Assembly (NCBI GenBank): GCA_946807835.1
Contig: OX327693.1
Location: forward strand, 12,107,501 to 12,171,500
DNA: 64,000 bases
Source: Ailanthus altissimus
Taxonomy: Eukaryota > Streptophyta > Magnoliopsida > Sapindales > Simaroubaceae
Direction: 5' to 3'
Positions 1 through 11,425 of this stretch are shown here, piece after piece. Position 1 is the stretch's first letter. Each line of letters begins with the position of its first letter. The notes beneath the pieces were generated by a model. It ran no database searches, was not told the origin of the DNA, and worked only from the letters and a program-made list of their open reading frames with translations. A program made the translations under genes and the position numbers.

Positions 1-1965
1 AAGTCAGCTTGATAGCTTGAAAAAGTCTAAAGTAGATATGCTCCAAACTAGTTATCACATTAACAAGGAAAATATTAATATTCCCAATGAAGTTAAAGGT
101 TATTTTGTTGCTTGTTTGATGACAATTTATCTTTTTTCTTATTTGTATAGTTTTGTTGGGGTTGCATTCTTTTTCCTTTTTAATTATACTATAATTATTT
201 AGTGATGCTTCCTATACTTTCGTCAATACTTTTACAGTGTAATATTTCAAAAATGAGAATATAATGGGGCATACGCTTTAGTATTCTATGTGTTTATATG
301 TTTTCGTGAAATAAAATATAGAGGATTTTATAAGGGTTATCTAACCTTTTTGTCATTTCTGAGGATTTAATGGGCTTGAGTTTCAACTTCATACCTTTAT
401 TATTGAATAATTTTCTAGCCTCCTTAACTTGTACTATCTTCAGGCTGTAAGAAAGATAAGGTTAAAGCAAGTGTGAGCAAAAGTGTAACTTGCTACTTCA
501 ATTTTTCCTCCATTATTATTCATGCTTATGACATAATTTTCAGTGTCAAATAGAGTACTTCGCAAAGTTTTTTTACGATGCCATGTTTAATGTATGTTTA
601 AAAGAGGCAAGTGGGGATTTCAAGAGTACATGGCCTCTGTTTATTTTTCTAAGGCTTTGTTAGGCCTATATTCTTCAATTGGCTAGCTTGTGACATTTTC
701 AAGATGTAGTCACGTTTTGGCTAGGTCAAACGTGTACATCTTGCTGTTGTCTTAGTTTTCTGCTTGCGCTTTCTTAAGACTATAGGTAAGCAGAGTATTC
801 ATGGATACTAGAGATGTGCATCTTGTAGTATTTTGTTACACTAAGGGATATTCGAAGAAGTACTTGATCTTTGTAAGACATGTTTTAATGTCTTTATTGA
901 GTATACTTCCCTAATTATTACCTACATGATGGCTTTGTAGTTTATTAAAATATGTATTAAAGTATGAAGGATAATACTTTTTCTTTTACGTTCTCAGAAT
1001 GTCCTTACCCCTTTAATAATTGAAATTTATCCTGTCCAAGTTTTTTTGTTGAGCTACTTGGAACCATTATGGCTATATTCTCTTAGCTATAAGCTGGTTA
1101 TGACCAATGTTAGCGCCTTAGCCTGTCTTGAGTCTTTATGAGATAAGCGACCTTCGCCATGTCTACTAGTTCATTATATTCCTATGCAGGTCATTTTTGT
1201 AAAGGCATCTCAAAATCTTTATATTTTTCAAAGATCTTCTTTATTGATGTGTTTATTAGGATTAATGGTTTAATCATTAGTCTTGGTCGCTTCTTGTCTT
1301 TATTACCTTCTTGAGTGGAAGGTCGTTTCCCATATCCTTGAAGTGAGCTTTCTTCCTTCCTTCCTTTTGTGTTGTAATTATGAAATCTTCTTTTACCGCA
1401 CTCACCTCGTCCTCATATTCCTTGATCTATTGTCCTAATTTTTGATTGATTACCTCGAATGAAAAGAATTTTTTTTGCTTGAGGTATCTACAGTATTGTG
1501 TTAATGTCTTTACTGATTTTCTATAGGCTTGCGAGATTATCTCAATGTTTTGTAACTTTTTAACTTGCTCAACCTCTAATTGAACCTGTGGAGGAAGCTT
1601 TTAAATGTCTCACTCTCTTTATGTTTCATAAAAAATAGGTCTGATGTTATTTTCTTTTTCTTTCGATTCTACATGCACTGGGTAATAAATTATGCTATCA
1701 ATTCATAAAAGAAAGCTATGGATTTTTCCTTTAATCCTTAGAACCACTCTTATGTGGGTCCTTTCAAGCTTGATGGGAATGATATACATTAGCATCAGCA
1801 TCTTCGCAATGAAGTAAAAGTGTGCTCTTCTGGGTCTCCTAGTTCACTCATCAAATGGATTCCATGAATAGATCTTAGTTTGCCTTCTTTGCTTGGAACA
1901 TTACGTCCTCGATGACTCCTACTTTTTCTGCCTTCCCATATAATTTGCTAACTTCTTTGTTTGGT
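1..1965. other. AT-rich DNA without a recognisable gene
   Basis: All frames are short and interrupted, and the only long-looking frame near the left edge is a hydrophobic low-complexity translation. The stretch lies downstream of the probable gypsy 3' LTR (minus-strand sense), so it may be flanking DNA or an older repeat. A minus-strand frame around 1380-1600 reads as an acidic/basic, coiled-coil-like peptide with breaks, but I cannot assign it. Confidence 0.5.
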
Positions 1966-3518
1966 GTCAATTAAACATATACTAATATTAAACTGTAAGT
2001 GTACGGGCCATAAACAAATAATAAAGTGTGAGTATAGTATCATCTCACGAGAATTGATTTCTAAATTAATACTAAATACTATGGACTTCACAACCTAACT
2101 TTATCTATATTAATTAAAATATAAAAAATGGTTAATGACTAAAACTATTGAAATAAACTACAAGTAACACACATTGAAGGTGAATGGAGATTCTTATGAC
2201 AATGGGTCTTGAATTCACTCTACCTTTCCTAAGTTCTTTAGTAATAATGATTAAAGACTACTTTTGCAAATTCACTAACCAACAATTTAGAATTAGGCTT
2301 ACTACCTCTTCGAACGTCAAGTGAGAATCTATGCATACACAATCAAGTTAATATCCCTATCTAACTTGGTCATCTATTCATGCATTTTGCTACCCTTAAG
2401 TGGTTATCTTGACTTTATTAGTCTCCAACTCAAGACAATCAAAGGATATCTAATCAATATTCCAAGCACATAACTCACAAGTTTAAATTATCTAATCAAT
2501 ATTTCAATTAGATTAGAAGCATTAAATTCAGAAAAGTATAAATGAATAACGCAAAATATAGTCATTAAAAATTAAATCCATCAAAACATAATACTTAGTA
2601 GAGTTGCATCAAGCCTCTAGAACATAAGATTTAGTTATCCATAATCAAATACTCAATAATACATCAATCCAAAGGTTCACATAAGTATTTAAGTTTAAAA
2701 CAACAAGAAATACAAATATAAACTTTAAATAAATGTAAATGAGACAAAAGGAAGATGAAAACTATTGTAAATACTCTCGAAGCCTTTAATCTTAGTGGTG
2801 TTCCAAGATCTAAGCTCCAAGGATGTCTCATTTATAAAGTCTCCAACCACTAGATCGTGTTTTTCTTCTCCTAAGATGGTTCCAAATGTTGATTGCTCTT
2901 TGTTTTCACTAAAAATGAAGGATTTTTGAATTAGAAGAGTCTACTTTGGTAAAGTACCAAAGTTGAAATGTCTCATCCCCACAAAATTCCAAAAGAGTGT
3001 CCTTTTATAGTAAAGACAACGCCATGATATTTTCTCTTAGAACACTGGGGCATTCCCAATTGTATTGTACAAACGCTAGGGCATTATCTTCTCCAACACT
3101 GGGGCGGTCAAACGTTGTTATATTGTTGAACTAGTGTAGGAGTGTTGGCTATTTTAAAGATTCTCAAGAATTCATGCAACCTTATTCTCATCCTCACGCC
3201 ATGACATTCACATGCCCTAGGGTGTTGGCAAGTTAATGCTGGGGCATTCATCCAAATAGATGAATGCTAGTGCATTGAAAGATAGAATATTGGCGCATTT
3301 GAGGATAGAGCACTGGGGCATTCATTCTTTTCTTTTGAAGCCTTCACTGATTTTCCACTTTTTTGCTACACTTTTGATGTTCTTCCTTCTAATTCATCCA
3401 TTTTATCATTTAACATACAAAATCAACACATGTATATATAAATAACATGCAATTACTTGAAAACGACAAAAATCTTAGTTAAAATCGAGCCAAAACATAG
3501 GTTAATATGTACTCATCA
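1966..3518 (-). mobile_element. Probable Ty3/gypsy 3' LTR (Athila/Tat-like)
   Basis: Read on the minus strand, a polypurine tract (3519-3533) is followed immediately by TGATGAGTAC, a typical start for plant gypsy LTRs. The far end carries a phrase ending in CTCGTGAGATGATACTATAC, close to wording I know from ends of Athila-type LTRs. The left boundary is approximate because the terminal dinucleotide and target duplication were not established. The LTR holds a cluster of repeated GC-rich phrases resembling GAATGCCCCAGTGTT at about 3040-3330. It would supply promoter and polyadenylation signals for a minus-strand element whose internal part lies to the right. Confidence 0.55.
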
Positions 3519-3533
3519 AACTCCCCCAAACTT
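3519..3533 (-). other. Polypurine tract of the left gypsy element
   Basis: On the minus strand this reads as a purine run with five G's (AAGTTTGGGGGAGTT) directly before the LTR start. A polypurine tract primes plus-strand DNA synthesis and sits just upstream of the 3' LTR, which fixes the element's orientation as minus. Confidence 0.6.
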
Positions 3534-5579
3534 AAATAATTACACGTTCTCAAATAATTAAAGATAAAGAGAAACACATTTGGAACAATAGCTAACAAAC
3601 AAAAACTAAAAAATTAGAAACTAAGCATAATTTAGAATAACCAAGAACGATATGATAAGGTTGGATTGAATTGATGGTCACTTATTTGTCTTAGGGGTTG
3701 TCTCACTCGACTTCAACTCTTTTAGATTTGGTGAATAATTTTCAATAATCCACAAGAATCATAATTAATCACTTTCCTTCTTCCCTATAAGTGATCAATC
3801 CTCTATGTGTGTGTGTGGAATAAGCAAATGTAAATTGAATCTGCCTAGATAATCTCAATAACTTAAGTTTGCACATAAAAATGTTATCTCGGCATAACTT
3901 TTTATAATATAGCACTATTATAGGCTAATCTCTCATATAACTTTCTACTAATGTAGGAATACATATAAGAAGGGATAGATTAGGATTTTAATTGGCTTGT
4001 AATGTGGGGCTAGGGTCAAGGTAGGACATTTGAAAAGAATTTCAACTTGTTCACACCATGAACACTAAACCATTTATGTTACTAATTTGAACTTGCTACC
4101 TTATATCTTCCCTTTAAACTAGAATCCTTACTACCTAAGTTTATTTTTATTAATCACTACAAATTCTTTTTTACCTCAAAGTATAAAGGGTCAACATCAC
4201 TCCCTCAAACTTAGAGTTTATACTCACTGATTTTTGCACTTACTTTTCCAATTTTTGAAAAACTTTCTACTTTTTGCATCACTTAACTTATCACAACCTC
4301 AACATTTGTCAATGATCTCCATTTTCATGGTGTTAAGGGTGTTTAGGTTATCTGAACTCATGGCTTAGGCTTGTAACGCAATTATTCAATAGATAGAGTA
4401 ATTCAAGCTCAAATGAGGTGACTAAAGTTCAATGTATAGTCTAGTAGGCTAGAAAAATTCAAACTAGACTAAAAAATAGCCTAATTTCCTTTCCCTACTT
4501 ATTTGTTTCCTAAGATTTTGCCTTGAGGTTTAATCAAACTAGTTCTAGTATGCTTGATTATAGAGACTGAAGTGTACTTGAGTGTGGGTTTTTCTACGCA
4601 CAACTCAACTCATACACAAGCTTACATATGTGCTCAAAATTGGTGATCACAGCTAAGGTTGAGTTTTGTCTAGTTATTAGTGCATAAATCATTTCAAGTA
4701 TAATTATTTCCTAGGGAATTAAAAAGCTAAGTGATTTAATCAATTTTAATCATGGACATGTAATCTTCATCACAATCGAACACAAGAAAAAAAAACAAAG
4801 CAAAACACAAGATTTTTAAAATGAACAACGCTTATATTACTTATGCTTTTCTTTTCAAAGAGACCAAACTAAAACATAACTAATATAAGATAAGAACAAA
4901 AATATAAAATAAAATAAAAGACATAAACTAAGAAACATAAAGCAAAGCAATCCTGATATAGCCATAATAAGTGTTTCCCCCCTCCTTCCTTCCGCCTAAC
5001 AAAAATATAGGCATAGTCCCCATGGTAGTAATAAAATGAAAACTGAAACACTTTCATGAACAGCTACAAATCTCTGGCAAGGTCCTCCAGCTCAGAAACA
5101 GTAATGTTTGAGTCATTCTATGATGGTGTCTCCTCGTTCTAAGGTGCTAAGAAGGCTACTACTAGTGGTGACTATTAAGGTAAGATGTGGCTGATGTCTA
5201 TATCCCAGCAAACTGTACACATCTGCATCCACTAGAGTTTGTAGTCTTTGAAATATGAGAATTTTTAGTGCAGTTCTACCAGACTCCTCTTATACTACTC
5301 AGACTGTGCCTCTAAATGACTTAGTCTAGTTGCAGTCGATATGTTCCTAGATTAGCCTGTTGCTTCCGATAAATAGAGTGTTGTTGGATCGACTACTACT
5401 AATGGCGGCTGTTAAGCTCCTTGATGAGGTGGCTCCCTCTGGCTCTTCGCTATTTGTAGCTTCTGGATTATGTTGAAGATGATGGCCTTCAGCAGGTGTA
5501 GCAAGTCCTCATGTACCTCCCAATGAACTCCAACTTTGGCTATTCTACTAACAATCAAGGGCTGTACTCTAGTAACCCA
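3534..5579 (-). mobile_element. Degraded internal region of the left gypsy element
   Basis: No long frame survives between the polypurine tract and the copia insertion at 5580. This fits the non-coding stretch that Athila/Tat-type elements carry between their genes and the 3' LTR. The only coding-like trace is at 5410-5600. The assignment rests on position next to the LTR and polypurine tract rather than on protein similarity. Confidence 0.4.
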
Positions 5580-5600
5580 TGTTATTAAGTAAAAACCCAT
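5410..5600 (-). pseudogene. Fragment of an extra plant-retrotransposon ORF
   Basis: The minus-strand frame gives a segment with LIVSRIAKVGVHWEVHEDLL followed by LLKAI, which resembles the pattern of a domain often annotated as 'putative plant transposon protein' in Athila/Tat-type elements (a helix, then an AGVxW-like motif, then LLHP). It is only about 60 residues, lacks a start, and its first codons lie across the boundary with the inserted copia LTR. I treat it as a remnant; the family assignment is from memory of the pattern and not checked. Confidence 0.35.
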
Positions 5601-6456
5601 TTAATTAAAACTTCTTTTAATTAAATTGGGTTTGGTCTTTAGATCAATAATAACCACTTAATTGACACTCTAATTAATGTTCATAATTAAAGCTAGGCCA
5701 TTAAAAAAAATGTCTTGTCTCTTTAATTACTTATTTGCCCCTAAATCACTGAATACTCTAATGATCACTTTTAATATGTCTATATTTGTAAATAAATTTA
5801 CAAATAAAATATTATTATTCAATAAATAATTTATTAAATAAACTGTGACCATAGATTTTAATGATTAAGTACTGCAAACAACTTAGGTGGACATTATTTA
5901 TTAGATTACATCTTGCAAATATATGTTCCCACGACCCATGAAATTATATCTCTAAGCTATTAAGGTTTTGACTGTTTATATGGATCTTACTCCATGATAA
6001 CTCAAAAGATACAACGCATGAATGTAAGTTCATTACTGCTCAGGATTAAGATCAATCAAGCTTATTAAAGCTTTTGTGAATTTTGATCTACGACATTTAG
6101 TTAACCAAATCAAAATTCACAGTAATCTTGTTCAATGTAACATATACACTAATTTTTCTATTCGAAATCTCTACTTCGATGATCAAGGTAAATTATCCAC
6201 TATAAGAAGAAGAAAAACTACAACCTTACATAATAAAATGTCATTTTCATTAATGGTTGTGAACTAGATTTAATTTATAAAGAACTTGTGATTTATACCT
6301 TCTGTATTAGCATTATATGCCTAATACATAGATCACATACTTTATAAATATGGGCTATCAATGTATGCTCAATTATATATACAAATAAACTTTATTAATC
6401 TAACAAAATATTATTTCACATGTTTTAAGGGCATAAATAACATTATATGTCTAACA
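5580..6456 (-). repeat. 3' LTR of the copia deletion derivative
   Basis: Homologous to 7258-7844 over the part from about 5895 to 6456, with many point differences and an (AT)n length difference. The minus-strand start is TGTTAG. The outer end near 5580 is inferred from where the neighbouring gypsy-type frame stops. Confidence 0.75.
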
Positions 6457-6467
6457 ACCTCCCACTT
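6457..6467 (-). other. Copia polypurine tract
   Basis: Reads AAGTGGGAGGT on the minus strand, directly before the LTR start. It is the same type as the tract of the copia element at 43.8 kb. Confidence 0.75.
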
Positions 6468-6621
6468 ATCCTAAAGCATGTCGAGTAACTATTGAACCCT
6501 TATATTATTCATATGAGTTTCAAAAATCTTTGCTAGCAATGAATTAGGTGAATGGATCCACTAGATTATCCGTTTATGTAATCTTAGATACTTTGACCTT
6601 ACCATTTTGCACACAACTCCC

Positions 6622-7257
6622 TTACCAAATGTTATTTCCTCTCAATGTGTTTTCTTCTCTTGTGGTATTCAGTTCTTTAGACTGTGTTACTGCCCTACTA
6701 TTATCAGAATAAATAATAATGGGTATCTTAGCACTAGGCACAACTTCAAGTTTCACAAGGAATTTGCAGAGCCATGCAACCTCTTTTGCAACTTCTGAAA
6801 TAGCTATATATTTAGCTTTTATGGTAGAGTTTGCAATGTATGATTGCTTTACACTCCTCCAACTTATAGCCCCACCACTTAAAGTAAACACATAAACTGA
6901 GATAGATCTCCAAGCATCCTTATCTGCTTGAAAATCTGAATCTGTATACTCAATAGGTATAAGATCCTCACTGGAATACACGAGCATATAATCTTTCGTT
7001 CTTCGAATGTACATGAATATATGCTTTACTACAGTCCATTATTCTAGTCTTGGATTAGATTGATATCCACTAATCATTCAAACTACACAACAAATATCTA
7101 GTCTAATACATGGCATTGCATACATAAGACTTCCCACTGCTAATGCATAAGGAATACTTCTCATACAATCTATCTCTTCAGTTGTCTTAGGAAACTAATA
7201 CTTTGATAGATCAATTTCATATCTAAAAGAAAACAATCTCTTTTGAAATAATGTATG
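6622..7257 (-). pseudogene. Copia pol remnant: RT end and RNase H
   Basis: Minus-strand frames give the end of the copia RT with a phrase like SLMYAMPCIR upstream of 7015, then a 130-residue RNase H-like frame (7014-6622) with YTDSDFQADKDAWRS, SGGAISWRS, AKYIAISEVAKE and IIYSDNSRAV. These are characteristic of plant copia RNase H domains. In family members the RNase H degrades the RNA strand during reverse transcription. The frame shifts and stops before reaching the polypurine tract, so it is not functional. It is most like the copia lineage of the 43.8-49 kb element. Confidence 0.85.
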
Positions 7258-7844
7258 GCAAACTTGATTATTTATTAGATTTCATCTTGTAAATATATGT
7301 TTCCACGACCCATGAAATTATATCTCCAAACTATCAAGATTTTGACCATTTATATGGATCTCACTCTGTGATAACTCAAAAGATACAACACATGAATGTA
7401 AGTTCATTACCTGCTCAGGAATAAGATCAATCAAGTTTATTAAAGCTTTTGTGAATTAAGATCTACAATATTTAGTTAATCAAATCGAAATTCATAGTAA
7501 TCCTTTTCAATGTAACATATACACTAGTTTTTCTACTCGAAGTTTCCACTTCGATGATCAAGGTAAATCATCCACTATAAAAAGAGAAAAACTATAACCT
7601 TATATAATGAAATGTCATTTTCATTATTGGTTGTGAACTAGATTAATTTATAAAGAATTAGTGATCTATACCCTTTGTATTAGCATCATATGCCTAATAC
7701 ATAGATCACATACTTTATAAATATAGGCTCATCAACGTATGCTCAATTATATATATATATATATATATATAAATAAACTTTATTAATCTAATAAAATATT
7801 ATTTTACATATTTTAAAGGTATAAATAACATTATATGTCTAACA
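7258..7844 (-). repeat. 5' LTR of the copia deletion derivative, truncated
   Basis: The second copy of the LTR, lacking roughly 300 bp of its downstream (U5-side) end, where it is fused to pol. An (AT)n run of more than 20 bp at about 7749-7771 distinguishes it from the 3' copy. Confidence 0.75.
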
Positions 7845-10800
7845 GATAAGACAATGAAAAATACGTCCTTATCAACCAAAATTAGCAGCTCCGTGATGGT
7901 TGCCACATCTTACAAAGTAAGCCTAAATTCACCCCACACCAATGAAAGTATGGGAAGCAAAACTCCATCTATGAACTAGTTGTATCAAAAGGGACCAGTC
8001 TCACATAAGTTTTTATCTCCCACAAGCTAATATCGTGACATATAGCAATTCAAAATAAAATCCCCTCTAGCTAGACATAAGTGAGAAACCGAGCTCGGAA
8101 TCATAGAGACCTTAGCTAGCTCTTCTTTAGAGAGACCCTCATAATTCAAAGACTCTATTTAAGATTTTAATATGACCAAAAACTTATCATGTACAGCAAA
8201 CAAGTGGTTATTAACTCCAACAATAACTTGCTATTTAAATGAGGAGTTTGTAGCCAAAGGCAAGGAATCCATTGTTTATTGACAAGTACTTAAGAAATGG
8301 GAACAATCAAACACATGAAAAAATTAAGGAAAAATTTTCCAAGGCATTTAAATTAAGAAACATGACCAGATATGACAAAAACCCTAAGTCAAAATTTAGT
8401 TACACTTAATCTTTCTTTTATGAAAGTAAAAATAGGAACAATCAAGAACATAGTGATGAAGGAAAAAAAAAATAATACAAAAAGGCATGATCAAACATAA
8501 AATTCCAAGAAAAAGCCATACAACAAAGCAGTAACGATGCTACCAATACGTGAACCACACTAAAAAGAAAATCTTTAAGGCCAATATAGAAGAAGGCACA
8601 AAATACTCACCAATCTTAGGAGGGAACCACAAAGAAGTACAAAGATTCATTAAAGGAGTCTCCAAAAAAGGTCGAGATGAAAGTGCATATAAGTAAAAGA
8701 CTAAAATCAAGAAAGGTAAGAAGAGAAGCTTTGGGAGAAGAGAGGAGAAAAGGGTAAAATTAAAAAAAAAAATTGGGTCAACAAATCTTCTTTTATACTT
8801 AAGTCAAAATAATGATCAAAGCTCATTTAAAATTACTAGCCATTAAATTTTTTTATCTAAACACAGTTAAAATGACAACAAAATCTACACAGAACACAAT
8901 AAATTTGCCTCTCAACATTAAAAATTCTTTCAAATCAAGCAAAAAAAAGTCAAATTGTATGATGGTAGTGGATAACGAAGGAGCAGGCCAAAATTTTGAA
9001 GCTATATTGATTGCACAGCTTGTAGTCGCTTGCATTGATATGGCCATATGATGAAAGGGTTAAGTCTTTATTTAGTTGGGTTTTTTTATTAATTAAAAGA
9101 GTTTTTTTAATATTATTTTTTAAAAAAAAATTGATGACATTTAGTTGTAATTAGAGAAGAGTTTTTGAAAATTAAAAAAATTATTTTGTCTCTCAAAATT
9201 TAGACTTTTGAGAGTAAATTTTTTTTAATGTTTATGTAATGTAAATATACCCTAATAATATTTTCTTATTTTTAAAGTGTACCCTTAAAAAAAATAAACT
9301 CTACTAGCATATTTTTAATATTTTCTTAAAAATCATAATGTCTCCAATTCTCCTTATCTTCACAATTATCATAATTTTACAAGAATTTACCAAAACTTTT
9401 GTTGATTAGTTTATTTTTTAAATAAAAAGAAGTATTATTTTATTTTTAATTTTTTATACAAAATATAATAATTTATATTGATTCGTTAATTACTATGCAT
9501 TAATTTTATTTGATTCTTATGTTTTAAGAAATTGAATTTAAAAAAATACATAATAAATTTAAACTTATATATAAAAAAGTATTGAATTGTTGAATATAAG
9601 TTTTATTAAGAGTCTTTTTTTGGTAATTTAATAACAGATAAGTATTTTTAATAATATAAAACTAAACGATCTAATATTTCAAAAAAGTTTTTTTAATTAA
9701 CAATCAAATGATCAATGACTTTTTCTTCAAAGCTTTACTTCTAAATGCTCTACTTCGAAAAACTCTACTTTCAAAAACTCTATTTAAAAAGCTCAACCAA
9801 ATAAATCCTAAATATTGCTATATAAAAATATATAAATGTTCAAGTCCAAGCCTATGAGCATGTTTGGATGTGTTAAACAAAGTAAGATACATAGACTAAG
9901 CCACTCAACGAACTTAACCTGTGTGTTACAGTTTTGTAGCATAAGATTGCATTAAAACCTAAAGCATATATATACCTAGATTAATGCCCAGGGGATACTT
10001 AGCCCAAAATAAGAGTAAATTCTTGTAATTAATACTAATAGAGAGACACAAATCCTATAAAGGCATTTTTTGGCCTTTAGAATTGTTCTAGAATAAAAAT
10101 AAGTAAGTTCCTTATTTAATGTAGCAAGTGATTAACATAGTCTTTTATTTAGAATAAAATAGATAACTTGCTTCTTTTATTTATTAAATTCGTATTTTCC
10201 TTTTAGCATGTGTAAAAATTATTAAATAAACTAGATTTTAAGATGATAAAAGATCAAATAAGGAGTCTTGACCTAGTATTAAATTCTAACCTTATAAAAA
10301 CCTTCTTTTACACATAAAACACAACTTTATATCACTATTTCTTGCCCTAGTTTACTCTTCAAACAAGTGGCATACCTACTCTTTCTTACTCCTAACATTT
10401 CACTCAATTTAAGCTTATAATTGGTTTGTTCCAAAAGGCAATATATGCAGAAACTGATCTCCAATAACCTAATACAAGGTGCAAGAGACGAGCTCCCTCT
10501 AACCTCAAAACTAAAATTTTCTACAACCTAAAATCTTAACTTTGCATTACATACAGCGCAAATAGGTCTCCAATAACTATGTTTCTCTATTATTTACTAT
10601 TCAATCATAACTCTTACAATTTTTATAGTTTAAGGTCAAATTTATGCAAATAGAAGGCTTCCGCTCAAGATTGTCAAAATAAATGTGTAACACTAAATCT
10701 CTTAAACTCCAAGAGTTTTTAAGAGGTATGGTGGGTTTTACTCTTAAATTCACAAAAGCAAAAAAAATGAGATTTAATATCCAAATTCAACCTGTTGCAC

Positions 10801-10880
10801 TCTCACGACATATTGTGTCATCTTTAAACATTATGCCATATAATGATTTCTTAGATTTGCTCCAAACACAGTGAAAATAT
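7845..10880. other. AT-rich intergenic DNA, no gene supported
   Basis: No long frame with protein-like composition is present. A 79-codon plus frame at 8812-9051 overlaps a minus frame of similar length and matches nothing I recognise. The part at 9060-9800 is almost pure A/T. At 10290 there is a TATA-like CCTTATAAAAACC followed by a polypyrimidine-rich tract, which could belong to a degraded LTR, but no partner copy is seen in the window. Confidence 0.5.
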
Positions 10881-11150
10881 ATGTCATTAGTTATATATAT
10901 ATATTTTCTTAGGCAAACATAAAAAAGAATAATATTTATTATTATAAATTATTTATATAAATGAACATGATATAATGTAATTATATAAGTAAAATAATAT
11001 TATTATCATATTTTATATCATTAGTTATATATAATTTTTTTCTTAGGCAAACATAAAAATATATATTTATTAATATAAATTATTTATATAAATGAATTTG
11101 ATATAATGTAATTATATAAGTAAAATAATATTATTATCATATTTTTTATT
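10881..11150. repeat. Tandem duplication of about 135 bp
   Basis: A unit starting TCATTAGTTATATATA and containing CTTAGGCAAACATAAAA and GATATAATGTAATTATATAA occurs twice in direct orientation (about 10882-11012 and 11016-11148), with small length differences in its AT runs. It lies just upstream of the host gene's probable promoter. Confidence 0.8.
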
Positions 11151-11221
11151 TATTATATTGACTTTATATTCAATTCCTTCTAATTATATAATATCATACT
11201 AATTTGCATTTATAACTCTTT

Positions 11222-11230
11222 TTATAAATC
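11222..11230 (+). promoter_or_regulatory. Candidate TATA box of the host gene
   Basis: TTATAAATC lies about 200 bp upstream of the chosen ATG at 11426, in an AT-rich stretch that changes to a C-rich leader near 11360. Position and sequence fit a plant core promoter, but AT-rich DNA gives many such matches. Confidence 0.3.
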
Positions 11231-11425
11231 ATTTATATGTGTAATATTGATTTAAATAAATCATTGAATTTTAACTTAATTTCATCCATGAAATTTAGAA
11301 GGTTTGCATTTAACATTTTGTTTTCAAAAATTGTTAACCAAATAAATGCACAATATTATTGCGCTGAAAACCCATTGGCATTCCCTTTCTTCCCCGAAAA
11401 CCCTCACTTCACAACTCTCGATGAA

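Larger units (their letters stand above)
5580..7844 (-). mobile_element. Ty1/copia deletion derivative (LTR / pol end / LTR)
   Basis: Two direct copies of one LTR flank about 800 bp of pol. The minus-strand LTR start TGTTAGACATATAATG appears at 6456 and 7844. The left copy is preceded by a copia-type polypurine tract, so it is the 3' LTR. The right copy ends near 7258, where it runs straight into the end of the reverse transcriptase. Primer-binding site, gag, protease, integrase and most of RT are therefore missing. The left boundary (about 5580) is approximate, and no matching target duplication was seen beside 7844. Confidence 0.8.

Noticed and set aside
8812..9051. A 79-codon plus frame and an overlapping 64-codon minus frame
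   Set aside because: Both open over the same bases, no recognisable pattern, AT-rich intergenic setting.
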